A stretch of 64,000 nucleotides of DNA from the NCBI RefSeq assembly GCF_000717275.1, contig NZ_JNYV01000006.1, forward strand, positions 124,001-188,000, written 5' to 3'. Below are positions 37,916-45,547 of the stretch, in pieces. The notes beneath the pieces are model-generated. The model searched no databases. It was not told the origin of the DNA and was given only the letters and a program-made list of their open reading frames with translations. Made by a program: the position numbers and the translations under genes. How positions within the stretch are numbered: the first letter of the stretch is position 1; every line of letters begins with the position of its first letter. Source of the DNA: Kitasatospora arboriphila. Its GTDB lineage: Bacteria; Actinomycetota; Actinomycetes; Mycobacteriales; Mycobacteriaceae.

Positions 37916-39145
37916 ATGACCGCAACCGATCTGTCCCACTCCAGCCGCACCTTCCCGCTGGCCGGCCGGGCCAAAGATCTGGTCGGGTCGATGATCGACT
38001 CGTCGACGTCGCTGCTCGCCGCGCAGAAGCACGACATCGTCCGCTTCGCCATGGGTTCGCCCGCCGACGAGGCGGTACCCGCCGACGAGTTCCGCGAGAT
38101 AGCCGGCAGCATCCTCGACCACACGTCGTTCACCTACGGCGCTTCCGAGGGCGAGCCGCGCCTGCTCGATCTACTGGTCAAATACCTTGCCGGCACACCT
38201 GATCCGGCCTCCGAGGATCGGCTTGTCATCACCACCGGCGGTATGCAGGGACTCGATCTGGCCTGCAAGTTGTTCGTCGACCCCGGCGACCTGGTGATCG
38301 TCGAGTCGCCCACGTACACCAACGGAAGCGCCACCGCCCTGTCGTACGGCGCTCAGCTACTCGAGGTGCCGGTGGACGACGAGGGACTCATGGTGGACCA
38401 GCTACCGGATCTGGTCGCACGAACTCATCGAACCCCCAAGGCCATCTACACCATCCCCAACTTCCAGAACCCGAGTGGCGTCACCTTGTCACTGGAACGT
38501 CGAATCGCGTTGCTGGAGTTGGCCCACAAGTGGGGCGCGGTCATCATCGACGACGATCCGTACGCGCTGCTGCGCTTCTCCGGCGAGGACATCCCCACGT
38601 TCCGGACTCTGAGTCCCGATGACCCACTGCTGTTCTCGGTCCGCACGTTCTCGAAGATCCTCGCTCCGGGATGGCGCGTCGGATGGGTGGACGCCGACCC
38701 CGCCCTGCGGCAACTGCTGATCAACGGCAAGCAGGCGATGGACACATGTACCAACGTGCCCAACCAGCACATCGTGGCCGAGTACATCTCGCGCGGTGGG
38801 TTGGAGGACCATCTGGTGATGCTGCGCGACCTGTACCGCATTCGTCGCGACGCGATGATCGCCTCTCTGCACACACATCTGGGCGATGAGGTGGCCACCA
38901 CACACCCCGAGGGTGGCTTCTTCCTCTGGGTGACATTGCAAGGGAAATATGCCGGTATCGACACCCGCGAGCTGTTCGAGATCGCACTGGCCGAAGGTGT
39001 TGCGTTCATTCCGGGACCGGCATTGTCGCCCGGCGGCCATTATCGCAACGCTCTGCGGCTGTGCTTCGCGTCCAGCACACCCGACCGCATCGACGAGGGT
39101 GTGAAGCGGCTGCGTACCGCACTGGATCTGGCACTGGCGGCATGA
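37916..39145 (+). CDS. PLP-dependent aminotransferase, class I/II (LysN/MocR-domain-like, no DNA-binding domain)
   Basis: 409-residue fold-type I aminotransferase. The substrate and PLP signatures are FTYGASEGEPRLLDLL, TTGGMQGLDLACKLFVDPGD, IPNFQNPSGVTLS, IIDDDPYALLRF and the PLP-Lys in SVRTFSKILAPGWRVGWV. This is the 2-aminoadipate / aromatic branch, the same fold as the effector domain of MocR regulators such as EnuR that control ectoine use elsewhere; here no helix-turn-helix precedes it. Substrate unknown. I use ATG 37916 rather than GTG 37901 because AGAGGTG lies upstream. Its stop overlaps the next start (ATGA). Confidence 0.88.
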   Translation: MTATDLSHSSRTFPLAGRAKDLVGSMIDSSTSLLAAQKHDIVRFAMGSPADEAVPADEFREIAGSILDHTSFTYGASEGEPRLLDLLVKYLAGTPDPASEDRLVITTGGMQGLDLACKLFVDPGDLVIVESPTYTNGSATALSYGAQLLEVPVDDEGLMVDQLPDLVARTHRTPKAIYTIPNFQNPSGVTLSLERRIALLELAHKWGAVIIDDDPYALLRFSGEDIPTFRTLSPDDPLLFSVRTFSKILAPGWRVGWVDADPALRQLLINGKQAMDTCTNVPNQHIVAEYISRGGLEDHLVMLRDLYRIRRDAMIASLHTHLGDEVATTHPEGGFFLWVTLQGKYAGIDTRELFEIALAEGVAFIPGPALSPGGHYRNALRLCFASSTPDRIDEGVKRLRTALDLALAA

Positions 39146-40335
39146 CCGAACGGTCTGTTCTCGAGCTGATCGACGGGCCTGAGTTGGTGGCACTGACCTG
39201 CTCGCTCATCGACGCGGGCGGCGAGAATCCCGGCGGTACCGAGCAAGAAACGGTCCAGGTACTCCACAAGGCCTGTCACGAACTCGGTTTCATCGTCGAC
39301 AGCTGGGAAGTGGCCCCGGGCAGACCGAACTTGACCGCGACACTCCCCGGCACCGGCAACGCGCCCGGTCTCATGATCCTCGGCCACTCGGACGTGGTAC
39401 CAGCCGGTGACGGATGGACACGCGACCCGTTCGAATCCACGGTCGACGCGGGGCGGATCTACGGTCGCGGCGCCACCGACATGAAAGGTGGCCTCGCGGC
39501 GGCAATCATCGCGATGGCGGCGTTGTCGCGGTCGGAGGTGGAACTACCCGGTCCCGTCCAATTGGCCTGCACCGTCGACGAAGAAGACCTCGGCATCGGC
39601 ATCCGCGATTTTGTGGCCCGGAACGATGGGTCGTACCGATTCGCCGGTTGTGTGGTCGCCGAACCGACCGACCTCGAAACCGTGATCGCTTGTCGCGGAG
39701 CCTCTTACCTCGAGGTCCGGGTGACCGGCCGGGCCGCACATTCGGGTCGCCCGGCAGATGGCCGCAACGCCATCGACGCTGCCGCCGCGATCATCGACCT
39801 CGTCCGTGCCGACGCCCGCCGACTTGCGCGCTCGCCAGATCCGCTTCTGGGCTCGGGAACCTGGAACACCGGGCTGATCGAAGGCGGGCAGGGCATCTCG
39901 GTGGTCGCACCGCATGCGACCGTCAGCTTCGACCGCCGGCTGATGCCAGGGGAAGACGCCTACGCTGTGGCGTCCTGGCTACGCGGCGCGATCACCGAAG
40001 CGGGCATCGACAGTGACGGCATCACAGTGGACGTCGAGGTGACGATGTCGATGCCTGGTTTTCAGACCACCATCGACCACCCATTGGTCACCGAGGCCGC
40101 TCGTGCCGTCGGCGACGCCGGTGGCCATACCGAGATCACCGGCTGGACCGCCGCGTGCGACGGCGGCTTCATCAGCCAGGACCTCGGGATCCCCGCCATC
40201 GTCCTGGGCCCCGGTGGTCTCAACGATCAGGCACACCGCCCGGATGAATCGGTCTCCATACACGAATTGGTCACCGCTGCAAAGGCTTACGCATTGCTGG
40301 CGCTGCGCATGATCTCGTCCACGAACGGGCCCTAA
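39142..40335 (+). CDS. M20 family zinc deacetylase (ArgE/DapE-like), candidate N-acetyl-diaminobutyrate deacetylase
   Basis: 397-residue metallohydrolase. Zinc ligands are visible in order: His in LGHSDVVPAGDG, Asp in YGRGATDMKGG, the catalytic Glu pair in CTVDEEDLG, Glu in VVAEPTD and His in LNDQAHRPDESV. The dimerisation-domain His is in GRAAHSGRP. Such enzymes free amino groups from acetyl-ornithine or succinyl-diaminopimelate. In known ectoine routes this step is done by DoeB, from a different family; no DoeB-like gene is present, so this protein may replace it (inference). Last gene of the run; a 21-bp repeat array begins three bases after its stop. Confidence 0.88.
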   Translation: MTERSVLELIDGPELVALTCSLIDAGGENPGGTEQETVQVLHKACHELGFIVDSWEVAPGRPNLTATLPGTGNAPGLMILGHSDVVPAGDGWTRDPFESTVDAGRIYGRGATDMKGGLAAAIIAMAALSRSEVELPGPVQLACTVDEEDLGIGIRDFVARNDGSYRFAGCVVAEPTDLETVIACRGASYLEVRVTGRAAHSGRPADGRNAIDAAAAIIDLVRADARRLARSPDPLLGSGTWNTGLIEGGQGISVVAPHATVSFDRRLMPGEDAYAVASWLRGAITEAGIDSDGITVDVEVTMSMPGFQTTIDHPLVTEAARAVGDAGGHTEITGWTAACDGGFISQDLGIPAIVLGPGGLNDQAHRPDESVSIHELVTAAKAYALLALRMISSTNGP

Positions 40336-40338
40336 CCC

Positions 40339-40434
40339 CCGCCCACCGTGCCCTTATTGCCGTCGAGCGGGCCTTTAATAGCGTCGAGCGGGCCCACAAT
40401 GCCGCCGACCGGGCCGTTGAATTCCGTCGAGCGG
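40339..40434. repeat. 21-bp-period repeat array, second locus, left half (4-5 units)
   Basis: Units begin at 40339, 40360, 40381 and 40402, with a partial one from about 40423. Cores include CCGCCCACCGTGCC, CCGTCGAGCGGGCC and CCGCCGACCGGGCC, the same family as at 18643. It begins three bases after the M20 stop. The gap between the two converging genes is 447 bases; the middle (40435-40622) is non-repetitive and I see no gene in it. Confidence 0.88.
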
Positions 40435-40622
40435 TATGTCAGCCATCCTGCACGGCGGCCGGCGGTTCGACGACGATTTCGCGGTCGAGACCTGCCGCAG
40501 TGCAACGGGCCAAGGCCGAAGCCGTGGCGACATATGGGTCGTCGGAGCGGCACTGAACCCGGCGACCTCACCCAGGTCGACGGCTTGTCAGTCACATCAG
40601 TGGTGCGCACCGCCGACCGGGT

Positions 40623-40782
40623 CCCGCTCGACGGGTGGAAGGGCCCGCTCGACGCGCTGTTAGGGCACGATCGACGGCATCAAGGGCACGCTCGACGGAA
40701 ATATCGGCACGCTGGGCGGGATCAAGGGCACGCTCGACGGGAATATCGGCCCGCTGGGCGGGATCAACGGCCCGGTCGACGG
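40623..40782. repeat. 21-bp-period repeat array, second locus, inverted right half (about 8 units)
   Basis: Units start at 40623, 40644, 40665, 40686, 40707, 40728, 40749 and 40770 with cores such as GCACGCTCGACGG and GCCCGCTGGGCGGG, complementary in sense to the left half. The last unit (cccggtcgacgg) runs into the transporter stop codon (40783-40785). Units 4-7 alternate between two sub-types, suggesting a 42-bp duplication. Confidence 0.9.
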
Positions 40783-42171
40783 TCAGCTGTTGTGCACCAG
40801 CTTCTTCTCGGCGTCGGTTTCCTCACCTGGGATGTCGGTGCCCCGAATCGAGAAGCCTGCCGTCTCGCGCAGGAAGGGCAGCGCGATCATGCCGATCGCG
40901 CAGGCGAGCATCATGTAGCCGGCCGGGAACAACTCCCAACCCTCGTTCTCGGTGACCGCGTCGTTGATCAGCGGCGCCGTGCCTCCGAACGCCGCCGTGG
41001 CCACGTTGTAGGAGATGGCGAACCCGGCGTACCGCACCTGCGTGGGGAACATGGCCGGGAACGTTGCCGAGATGGTCGACAGCTGCGGGATGTACAGCAG
41101 CCCCAGCACCAGGAATCCGACGATGGCCCAGCCGAAGCCCTGCCCCATCAGCCAGTACATCGGCAACGCGAACACGAACAAACCGATCAGCGAACCCCAC
41201 CACATCGGCTTTCGGCCGATCTTGTCCGACCAGGCACCGAAGAACGGGATACACGCCATCATCGCCAGCTCGCCGATGAGGATGACAACCGTGCCGGTGG
41301 TTTCGCTCATTCCGATGGTGGTCTTGAGGTACGTCGGCTGATATGCCAGCAACGTGTAGTTGGCCACGTTGAGGGCGATCACCAGGCCGAACATCACCAG
41401 GATGGGCTGCCAGTAGTTGGTGAGCAGATCCTTGAACCGCGTCCACGCGGTGCCCTCGATCTCATCCTTCTGCTCGAGTTCCTTGAAGACCGGGGTGTCT
41501 TCCATCTGATTTCGCAGATACAGACCCACCAGACCCAATGGCAACGCGAGCAGGAACGGGATGCGCCAGCCCCAGGTCTCCATCTGTTGGTCGTTGACCG
41601 CCAGTTCGAGCAGCAGCACGATGGCGGTGCCCATCACGAACCCGGCGAGCGTGCCGAACTCGAGGAAGCTCCCGTAGCGGCCGCGCTTCTTGTCCGGCGC
41701 GTATTCGGCCATGAACGTTGCCGCTCCGCCGTATTCGCCTCCGGTGGAGAATCCCTGGACCACCCGGAGTGCGATCAACAGAATCGGCGCCCATACGCCG
41801 GCGACGGCATGCGTGGGCAGCAGTCCGATGAGGGCGGTGGCGCCCGAGATGAGCAAAATGGTCATGGCCAGCACGGCTTTTCGGCCGATCCGGTCTCCGA
41901 TCGGACCCCAGATCATGCCGCCGAGCGGTCGGAGCACAAATGAGATCGCAAATCCCAGCATCGTGCCGATGGTCCCGAGGTCGCCGGGAAAGAAAGCTTG
42001 CGTGAGATAAGTCGTGGTGGCGGCGTAGACGCCGTAGTCGTACCACTCGGTCGCGTTGCCGATGGCGGATGCGCCGATGGCCTTGCGTAAGAGCTTCTTG
42101 CCTTCCGGTGAATCCGGATCCGGAAATCCTGGTGCAACGTCTGAATTCGTTTTCGCGATGTTCGGGCTCAT
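40783..42171 (-). CDS. MHS family (ProP-like) MFS proton symporter
   Basis: 462-residue transporter with twelve helices. MHS markers are ASAIGNATEWYDYGVYA near residue 35, FVLRPLGGMIWGPIGDRIGRKAVL, RVVQGFSTGGEYGGAATFMAEYAP, and GAWSDKIGRKPMW in the middle loop. Members import proline, betaine, ectoine, citrate or other small acids with protons. Placement with an ectoine-hydrolase-like gene makes ectoine or hydroxyectoine uptake a reasonable guess. Start ATG 42171, with AAGGGGG nine bases upstream, is preferred over 42222. GntR is upstream on the same strand, with 151 bases between. Confidence 0.9.
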   Translation of the reverse strand: MSPNIAKTNSDVAPGFPDPDSPEGKKLLRKAIGASAIGNATEWYDYGVYAATTTYLTQAFFPGDLGTIGTMLGFAISFVLRPLGGMIWGPIGDRIGRKAVLAMTILLISGATALIGLLPTHAVAGVWAPILLIALRVVQGFSTGGEYGGAATFMAEYAPDKKRGRYGSFLEFGTLAGFVMGTAIVLLLELAVNDQQMETWGWRIPFLLALPLGLVGLYLRNQMEDTPVFKELEQKDEIEGTAWTRFKDLLTNYWQPILVMFGLVIALNVANYTLLAYQPTYLKTTIGMSETTGTVVILIGELAMMACIPFFGAWSDKIGRKPMWWGSLIGLFVFALPMYWLMGQGFGWAIVGFLVLGLLYIPQLSTISATFPAMFPTQVRYAGFAISYNVATAAFGGTAPLINDAVTENEGWELFPAGYMMLACAIGMIALPFLRETAGFSIRGTDIPGEETDAEKKLVHNS

Positions 42172-42322
42172 TGATACCCCCTTCAACTGAAGACGTCGGG
42201 CTCTGGTGTCTTCGAGGCCCACAGATTCCTGCTACTTCCGCGTTTTGAAAGCAGGTGACTAGGCGTTTGTCGGTGCAGGCCTCCTCGAGGGTGGTGGCCG
42301 CGGCAGGTTGCCGAAGCCCGAT

Positions 42323-43105
42323 CTATCTTCCCGATGCCGGTCGGTTTACGGGCACGTTCGGACTCGACGTTATCGCTGCGCCACCGAACTGAGATACGGC
42401 ACCCGGTTCGGCGATGATTCGCCGCAACCCGTCCCGCATGTGGTCGACCATCAGTTCGTCGGCCGATTTCGTGTCCCGCTGGGCAATTGCCGAAACGATG
42501 CGGCGGTGTTCGGAGATCCGCTCTTCGGCGGATACGTAGGTGCCTCGCATGGCCCCCAGACACATCCGTGTCTCGACGAGAATGGTCTCGTGAAGTCGCG
42601 AGAGCCGGGGGCTACCTGCGAGTTCTACGAGTTCGTGGTGAAATGCCATGTCCGCGTCCGCAATCTGTGGACCGTTGGGGTCGTCCGCGTGCCGCTCCAT
42701 CTCCTCGACTGCGACGGTGAGGACGTCGACGGCGTCGTCGGGGCGGCGCAGGATCACCTGTTCGAGTGCGGCGCGCTCGACCGCGGCCCGGGCGACGTAC
42801 ATGTCCCTGATGTCGTCGTCGTCCATCGTGATCACGAACAGACCGCGATTCCGGTAGCTGACCAGCAGCCCTTCCTGCGTCAACCGCTGCATGGCCTCGC
42901 GCAGTGGACCGCGGCTGACGCCCAGATCGGCTGCCAGGCCCGATTCGGTCAGTTGCGAACCGGGAGGAAAGTCGCCTTTGGCGATGGCTGCACGCAGTTG
43001 ACGGGCGATGATGGCCGGAGTCGACTCCTGGACCAGGGGTTCGAGCACCCGAGACCTGGCCACGCGCCCGCGGGCACCGCCGGACTTCTTGATCTCATCG
43101 GACAT
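42323..43105 (-). CDS. GntR family regulator, FadR/FCD subfamily, probable regulator of the catabolic cluster
   Basis: 260-residue regulator. The winged helix (residues ~28-95) has IIARQLRAAIAKGDFPPGSQLTESGLAADLGVSRGPLREAMQRLTQEGLL, and the rest is the all-helical FCD ligand domain, whose metal ligands appear in DADMAFHHELVELAG and later ISEHRRIVSAI. FCD proteins are usually repressors released by an organic acid or amino acid. The perfect inverted repeat at 43142-43161 is 37 bases upstream of its start, and its core recurs at 30856. I infer that it represses itself, the transporter and the 30-40 kb genes. Known ectoine regulators are MocR/EnuR or AsnC types, so this would be a different solution. 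Confidence 0.92.
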   Translation of the reverse strand: MSDEIKKSGGARGRVARSRVLEPLVQESTPAIIARQLRAAIAKGDFPPGSQLTESGLAADLGVSRGPLREAMQRLTQEGLLVSYRNRGLFVITMDDDDIRDMYVARAAVERAALEQVILRRPDDAVDVLTVAVEEMERHADDPNGPQIADADMAFHHELVELAGSPRLSRLHETILVETRMCLGAMRGTYVSAEERISEHRRIVSAIAQRDTKSADELMVDHMRDGLRRIIAEPGAVSQFGGAAITSSPNVPVNRPASGR

Positions 43106-43141
43106 GAGTCACCGCACCCAAACCCCTCGCGTTCCGTCTTC

Positions 43142-43161
43142 GTAGATTGTTGACAATCTAC
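43142..43161. promoter_or_regulatory. GntR-type operator, perfect 9+2+9 inverted repeat
   Basis: GTAGATTGTTGACAATCTAC has fully complementary nine-base arms around TG. It lies just upstream of the GntR gene and contains the same twelve-base core as the site between 30807 and 30895. Confidence 0.82.
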
Positions 43162-43226
43162 CGCAAAGGCGGGCACACACAACCTGCCTGCCGGTTTTTC
43201 GGCGGCGACGGGAACACCCAGGCCAT

Positions 43227-43616
43227 TCAGTTGCTTGCGGTGATCGCCAGCCCCACGGTGCCCTTCTTGCCTCTGCGCAGCAGGCTGCCCTTCACGGTGG
43301 CCCAGCCGAGCAGTCCGTATTTCTTCTGCACCACCTCGCGCGCGTGATCGGTGCCGGCGGCATCGAGAATCGCCGCTGTACCGGACACGGGTTCTCCGTA
43401 CGTCTGCTTGCCCCGCACGTCGCACGCCTGGACCACCACGTCCGGGTTGCGGCGCAACCGCTTCACCTTCCATGAATCGGTCACCGTCCACATCAACAAC
43501 TTGTCACCATCGAGTGCCGCCCACAGCGGTGAGGACACCGGCGTCCCGTCTTTGCGGAACGTGGTCAGCTGCACATACTTTGCGGTTCCTGCCTGCCCAA
43601 ACGGTGTTGTCATCAC
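43227..43616 (-). CDS. PPOX-class (F420- or FMN-dependent) small oxidoreductase
   Basis: 129-residue split-barrel flavoprotein-type enzyme. Typical features are KYVQLTTFRKDGTPVSSPLWAALDGDKLLMWT, SWKVKRLRRNPDVVVQACDVRG, and a C-terminal KYGLLGWATVKGSLLRRGKKG. The group includes mycobacterial F420-dependent reductases and biliverdin reductase (Rv1155/Rv2074-like); the cofactor and substrate are not shown. Two Met codons start the frame. It diverges from the HNH gene, with the SOS box in the shared region. Confidence 0.85.
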   Translation of the reverse strand: MMTTPFGQAGTAKYVQLTTFRKDGTPVSSPLWAALDGDKLLMWTVTDSWKVKRLRRNPDVVVQACDVRGKQTYGEPVSGTAAILDAAGTDHAREVVQKKYGLLGWATVKGSLLRRGKKGTVGLAITASN

Positions 43617-43730
43617 ATGCCCTTCGTCGCCAGCCCTTGTCCGCAGATGCTACGCACACCGGTGACAAACGAGTGTCGACGCGGTCGGCTTGAACACCCT
43701 GGTCCACCGACGAGCATGTGCGGTGGCCAT

Positions 43731-43746
43731 TCGAACGCGTGTTCGA
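43731..43746. promoter_or_regulatory. LexA (SOS) box upstream of the HNH endonuclease gene
   Basis: TCGAACGCGTGTTCGA matches the actinobacterial LexA consensus TCGAAC-N4-GTTCGA at every fixed position and is palindromic over all 16 bases. It ends 61 bases before the HNH gene start, and 13E12-family genes in M. tuberculosis are known LexA targets. Confidence 0.9.
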
Positions 43747-43807
43747 CAAATGTCGCTTATCACGATAGTCTGGAGATACGTTGATCGAGGCCCGGGGGGA
43801 CCAACCG

Positions 43808-45361
43808 ATGACCGATACCACTTCTCTTGATCCACCGGCGACGCCGGTGTTGATTGGCCTGTATCGAGACCTGAGTTCTGTCCTGGACCGAATAGCGGGT
43901 GCGTCATCGTCAGATCTTGACGACGCGTCGGTGTGCGAGCTGGCACGAATCAACGAGAAAGCTGTTCGCGCCCTTGGATTTCAAGGTTTACAACGGCTAC
44001 TCGAAGTGTCAGATCGGGGCGCATTCCGCAAGGCCGGGCACCCGACATTGCACCGCTTCGTGATGAGTGAGTTGCGGGTTACCCGCGGCGATGCGTCATC
44101 CCGGCTGAAGGCATTGGATGCCGTCGCCCGGCTCCACTCCCTGCAGGGCGAGGTGCTGCCGCCGAAGTGCCCTGCAGCAGCAAAAGCACTGGCAGAGGGA
44201 GCAATTGGTCTCGCGCACATGGATGTCATGCTTGATGTGCGCAAACACATCCCCAACAAGGCCGCGCCCGAGGTACTCGACGTTGTCGATGCGTGGATGG
44301 TCGACAACGCGCGCACGATGAATCCGACCGACCTGATCCAGTGTGGTCGCGAGGTCCTGGCGCGGGTCGACCCCGACGGTGCACTGACCGACGAGCAGGA
44401 CCGCAAACGCAATCGCGGGTTGAGTGTGGGCGAACAGGGCGCAGATCTGATGGCCAAGATCACCGGCACCCTCGATCCGCAGACGCTCGCACTGTTCAAG
44501 ACCGTCCTCGATGTATGGGCTGCCCCAGGTATGAACAACCCTGATGACCCCGAGTCCCCGGTCGGAGCCGTCGACGATCCGGGCCACCACAAAGCACTGA
44601 TCGAGTCAGCAGCCCACCGTGACACCCGCACCACCGCCCAGCGCCAACACGACGCGTTCAAGGCAATACTGCGCACCGTCCTGGAGTACAAACTTCTGGG
44701 CACGTCCCATCGCGGGTTGCCGGCCCAGGTGATCATCACGATGACAAAGCAGCAACTCGACGACGTGGCAGGCGTCGCAACCACCGCGTCGGGGGTGGAT
44801 CTTCCGGTCAAAGACGCTCTCGAACTCGCGGCTCGCTCAGACAAGTCGTTGGCTGTGTTCGCACATCACTCAGCCGAAGTCCTGTACTTCGCCCGAGCGA
44901 AACGCGTTGCCCAGCAAGGTCAGCGGTTGGCATTGTTCACCGCCTATCGTGGGTGTTCACATCCTGGCTGTCGCCAACCGGCCACCTGGGCCGAGATCCA
45001 TCACGTGCACGCGTGGATTCTGGGCGGCCTCACCAATGTTGATGAGCTGGTGCCGGCCTGCCCCGCCCATCACGCGATGATCGGCGACGGTCCCGACCAG
45101 TGGCAGACCGTCATGATCACCGAAGGCGCCGACACAGGCCGGGTCGCCTGGATCCCACCGGCATGTGTCGATCCCGATCACGTACCGCGGGTCAACCGCG
45201 CCAACCACGTGGGCGAAACCGTTGATGCCGAGTGGACCGAGGTCATCACCAAACGCGACAAAGCGCTCAGAGACCACGAACATCGCCTGATGCACCAGAG
45301 CCATGCGCAGCCGCCAGACCTCCCGCCAGACGACAATGCCGACGCGAACGGTGAGGGCTGA
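43808..45361 (+). CDS. DUF222 / HNH endonuclease (13E12-type) under SOS control
   Basis: 517-residue protein with a long helical DUF222 region (residues ~15-360; conserved GHPTLHRFVMSELRVTRGDASSRLKAL and TADL-like segments) and a C-terminal HNH nuclease. The nuclease motif CSHPGCRQPATWAEIHHVHAWILGGLTNVDELVPACPAHH holds two Cys and the HH pair. The family is repeated many times in actinobacterial genomes and may be mobile; its biological role is unsettled. I prefer ATG 43808 (GGGGGGA upstream) over TTG 43781. The perfect SOS box upstream implies induction after DNA damage. Confidence 0.92.
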   Translation: MTDTTSLDPPATPVLIGLYRDLSSVLDRIAGASSSDLDDASVCELARINEKAVRALGFQGLQRLLEVSDRGAFRKAGHPTLHRFVMSELRVTRGDASSRLKALDAVARLHSLQGEVLPPKCPAAAKALAEGAIGLAHMDVMLDVRKHIPNKAAPEVLDVVDAWMVDNARTMNPTDLIQCGREVLARVDPDGALTDEQDRKRNRGLSVGEQGADLMAKITGTLDPQTLALFKTVLDVWAAPGMNNPDDPESPVGAVDDPGHHKALIESAAHRDTRTTAQRQHDAFKAILRTVLEYKLLGTSHRGLPAQVIITMTKQQLDDVAGVATTASGVDLPVKDALELAARSDKSLAVFAHHSAEVLYFARAKRVAQQGQRLALFTAYRGCSHPGCRQPATWAEIHHVHAWILGGLTNVDELVPACPAHHAMIGDGPDQWQTVMITEGADTGRVAWIPPACVDPDHVPRVNRANHVGETVDAEWTEVITKRDKALRDHEHRLMHQSHAQPPDLPPDDNADANGEG

Positions 45362-45384
45362 GGGGCCGGAGCAAACTGGCCAGA

Positions 45385-45401
45385 CCGGCGGTTTGCGCCG
45401 G
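45385..45401. terminator. Short hairpin after the HNH gene
   Basis: CCGGCG-GTTTG-CGCCGG forms a six-pair stem 24 bases after the HNH stop. There is no T-run, so termination would be weak. It lies ahead of the leader ORF and could also be part of a leader structure for the permease. Confidence 0.35.
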
Positions 45402-45460
45402 ACGCAAAGGGGTAGTCTGCGCAACAAGTTTCTCGCAGCGCAACGAGAGGGCAGATCATC

Positions 45461-45547
45461 ATGCCGACAACAACCCCACTGCCTGCTGTGTCGTCGCCCG
45501 GCGTCATCCTGCGGCAAGTACATGTCTGCACGGGCGCTCAGCTGTGA
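45461..45547 (+). CDS. 28-codon leader ORF coupled to the amino-acid permease
   Basis: An ATG at 45461, with GAGAGGG about nine bases upstream, opens a 28-residue frame (MPTTTPLPAVSSPG..., last residues VCTGAQL) that ends at TGA 45545-45547. That TGA overlaps the GTG start of the permease (GTGA). The permease itself has no ribosome site of its own that I can see, so its translation may depend on reading this leader. The peptide is Thr/Pro/Val-rich with a single Cys and has no helix or signal. Function of the peptide itself is doubtful. Confidence 0.5.
   Translation: MPTTTPLPAVSSPGVILRQVHVCTGAQL

Noticed and set aside
42172..42322. Riboswitch or small RNA between the GntR and transporter genes
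   Set aside because: The 151-base gap shows no strong stem or known motif by eye, and no terminator that I can support.
43808..45361. Mobile element carrying the HNH gene
   Set aside because: I found no terminal repeats, target duplications or transposase around it; the DUF222 family is merely repetitive across genomes.
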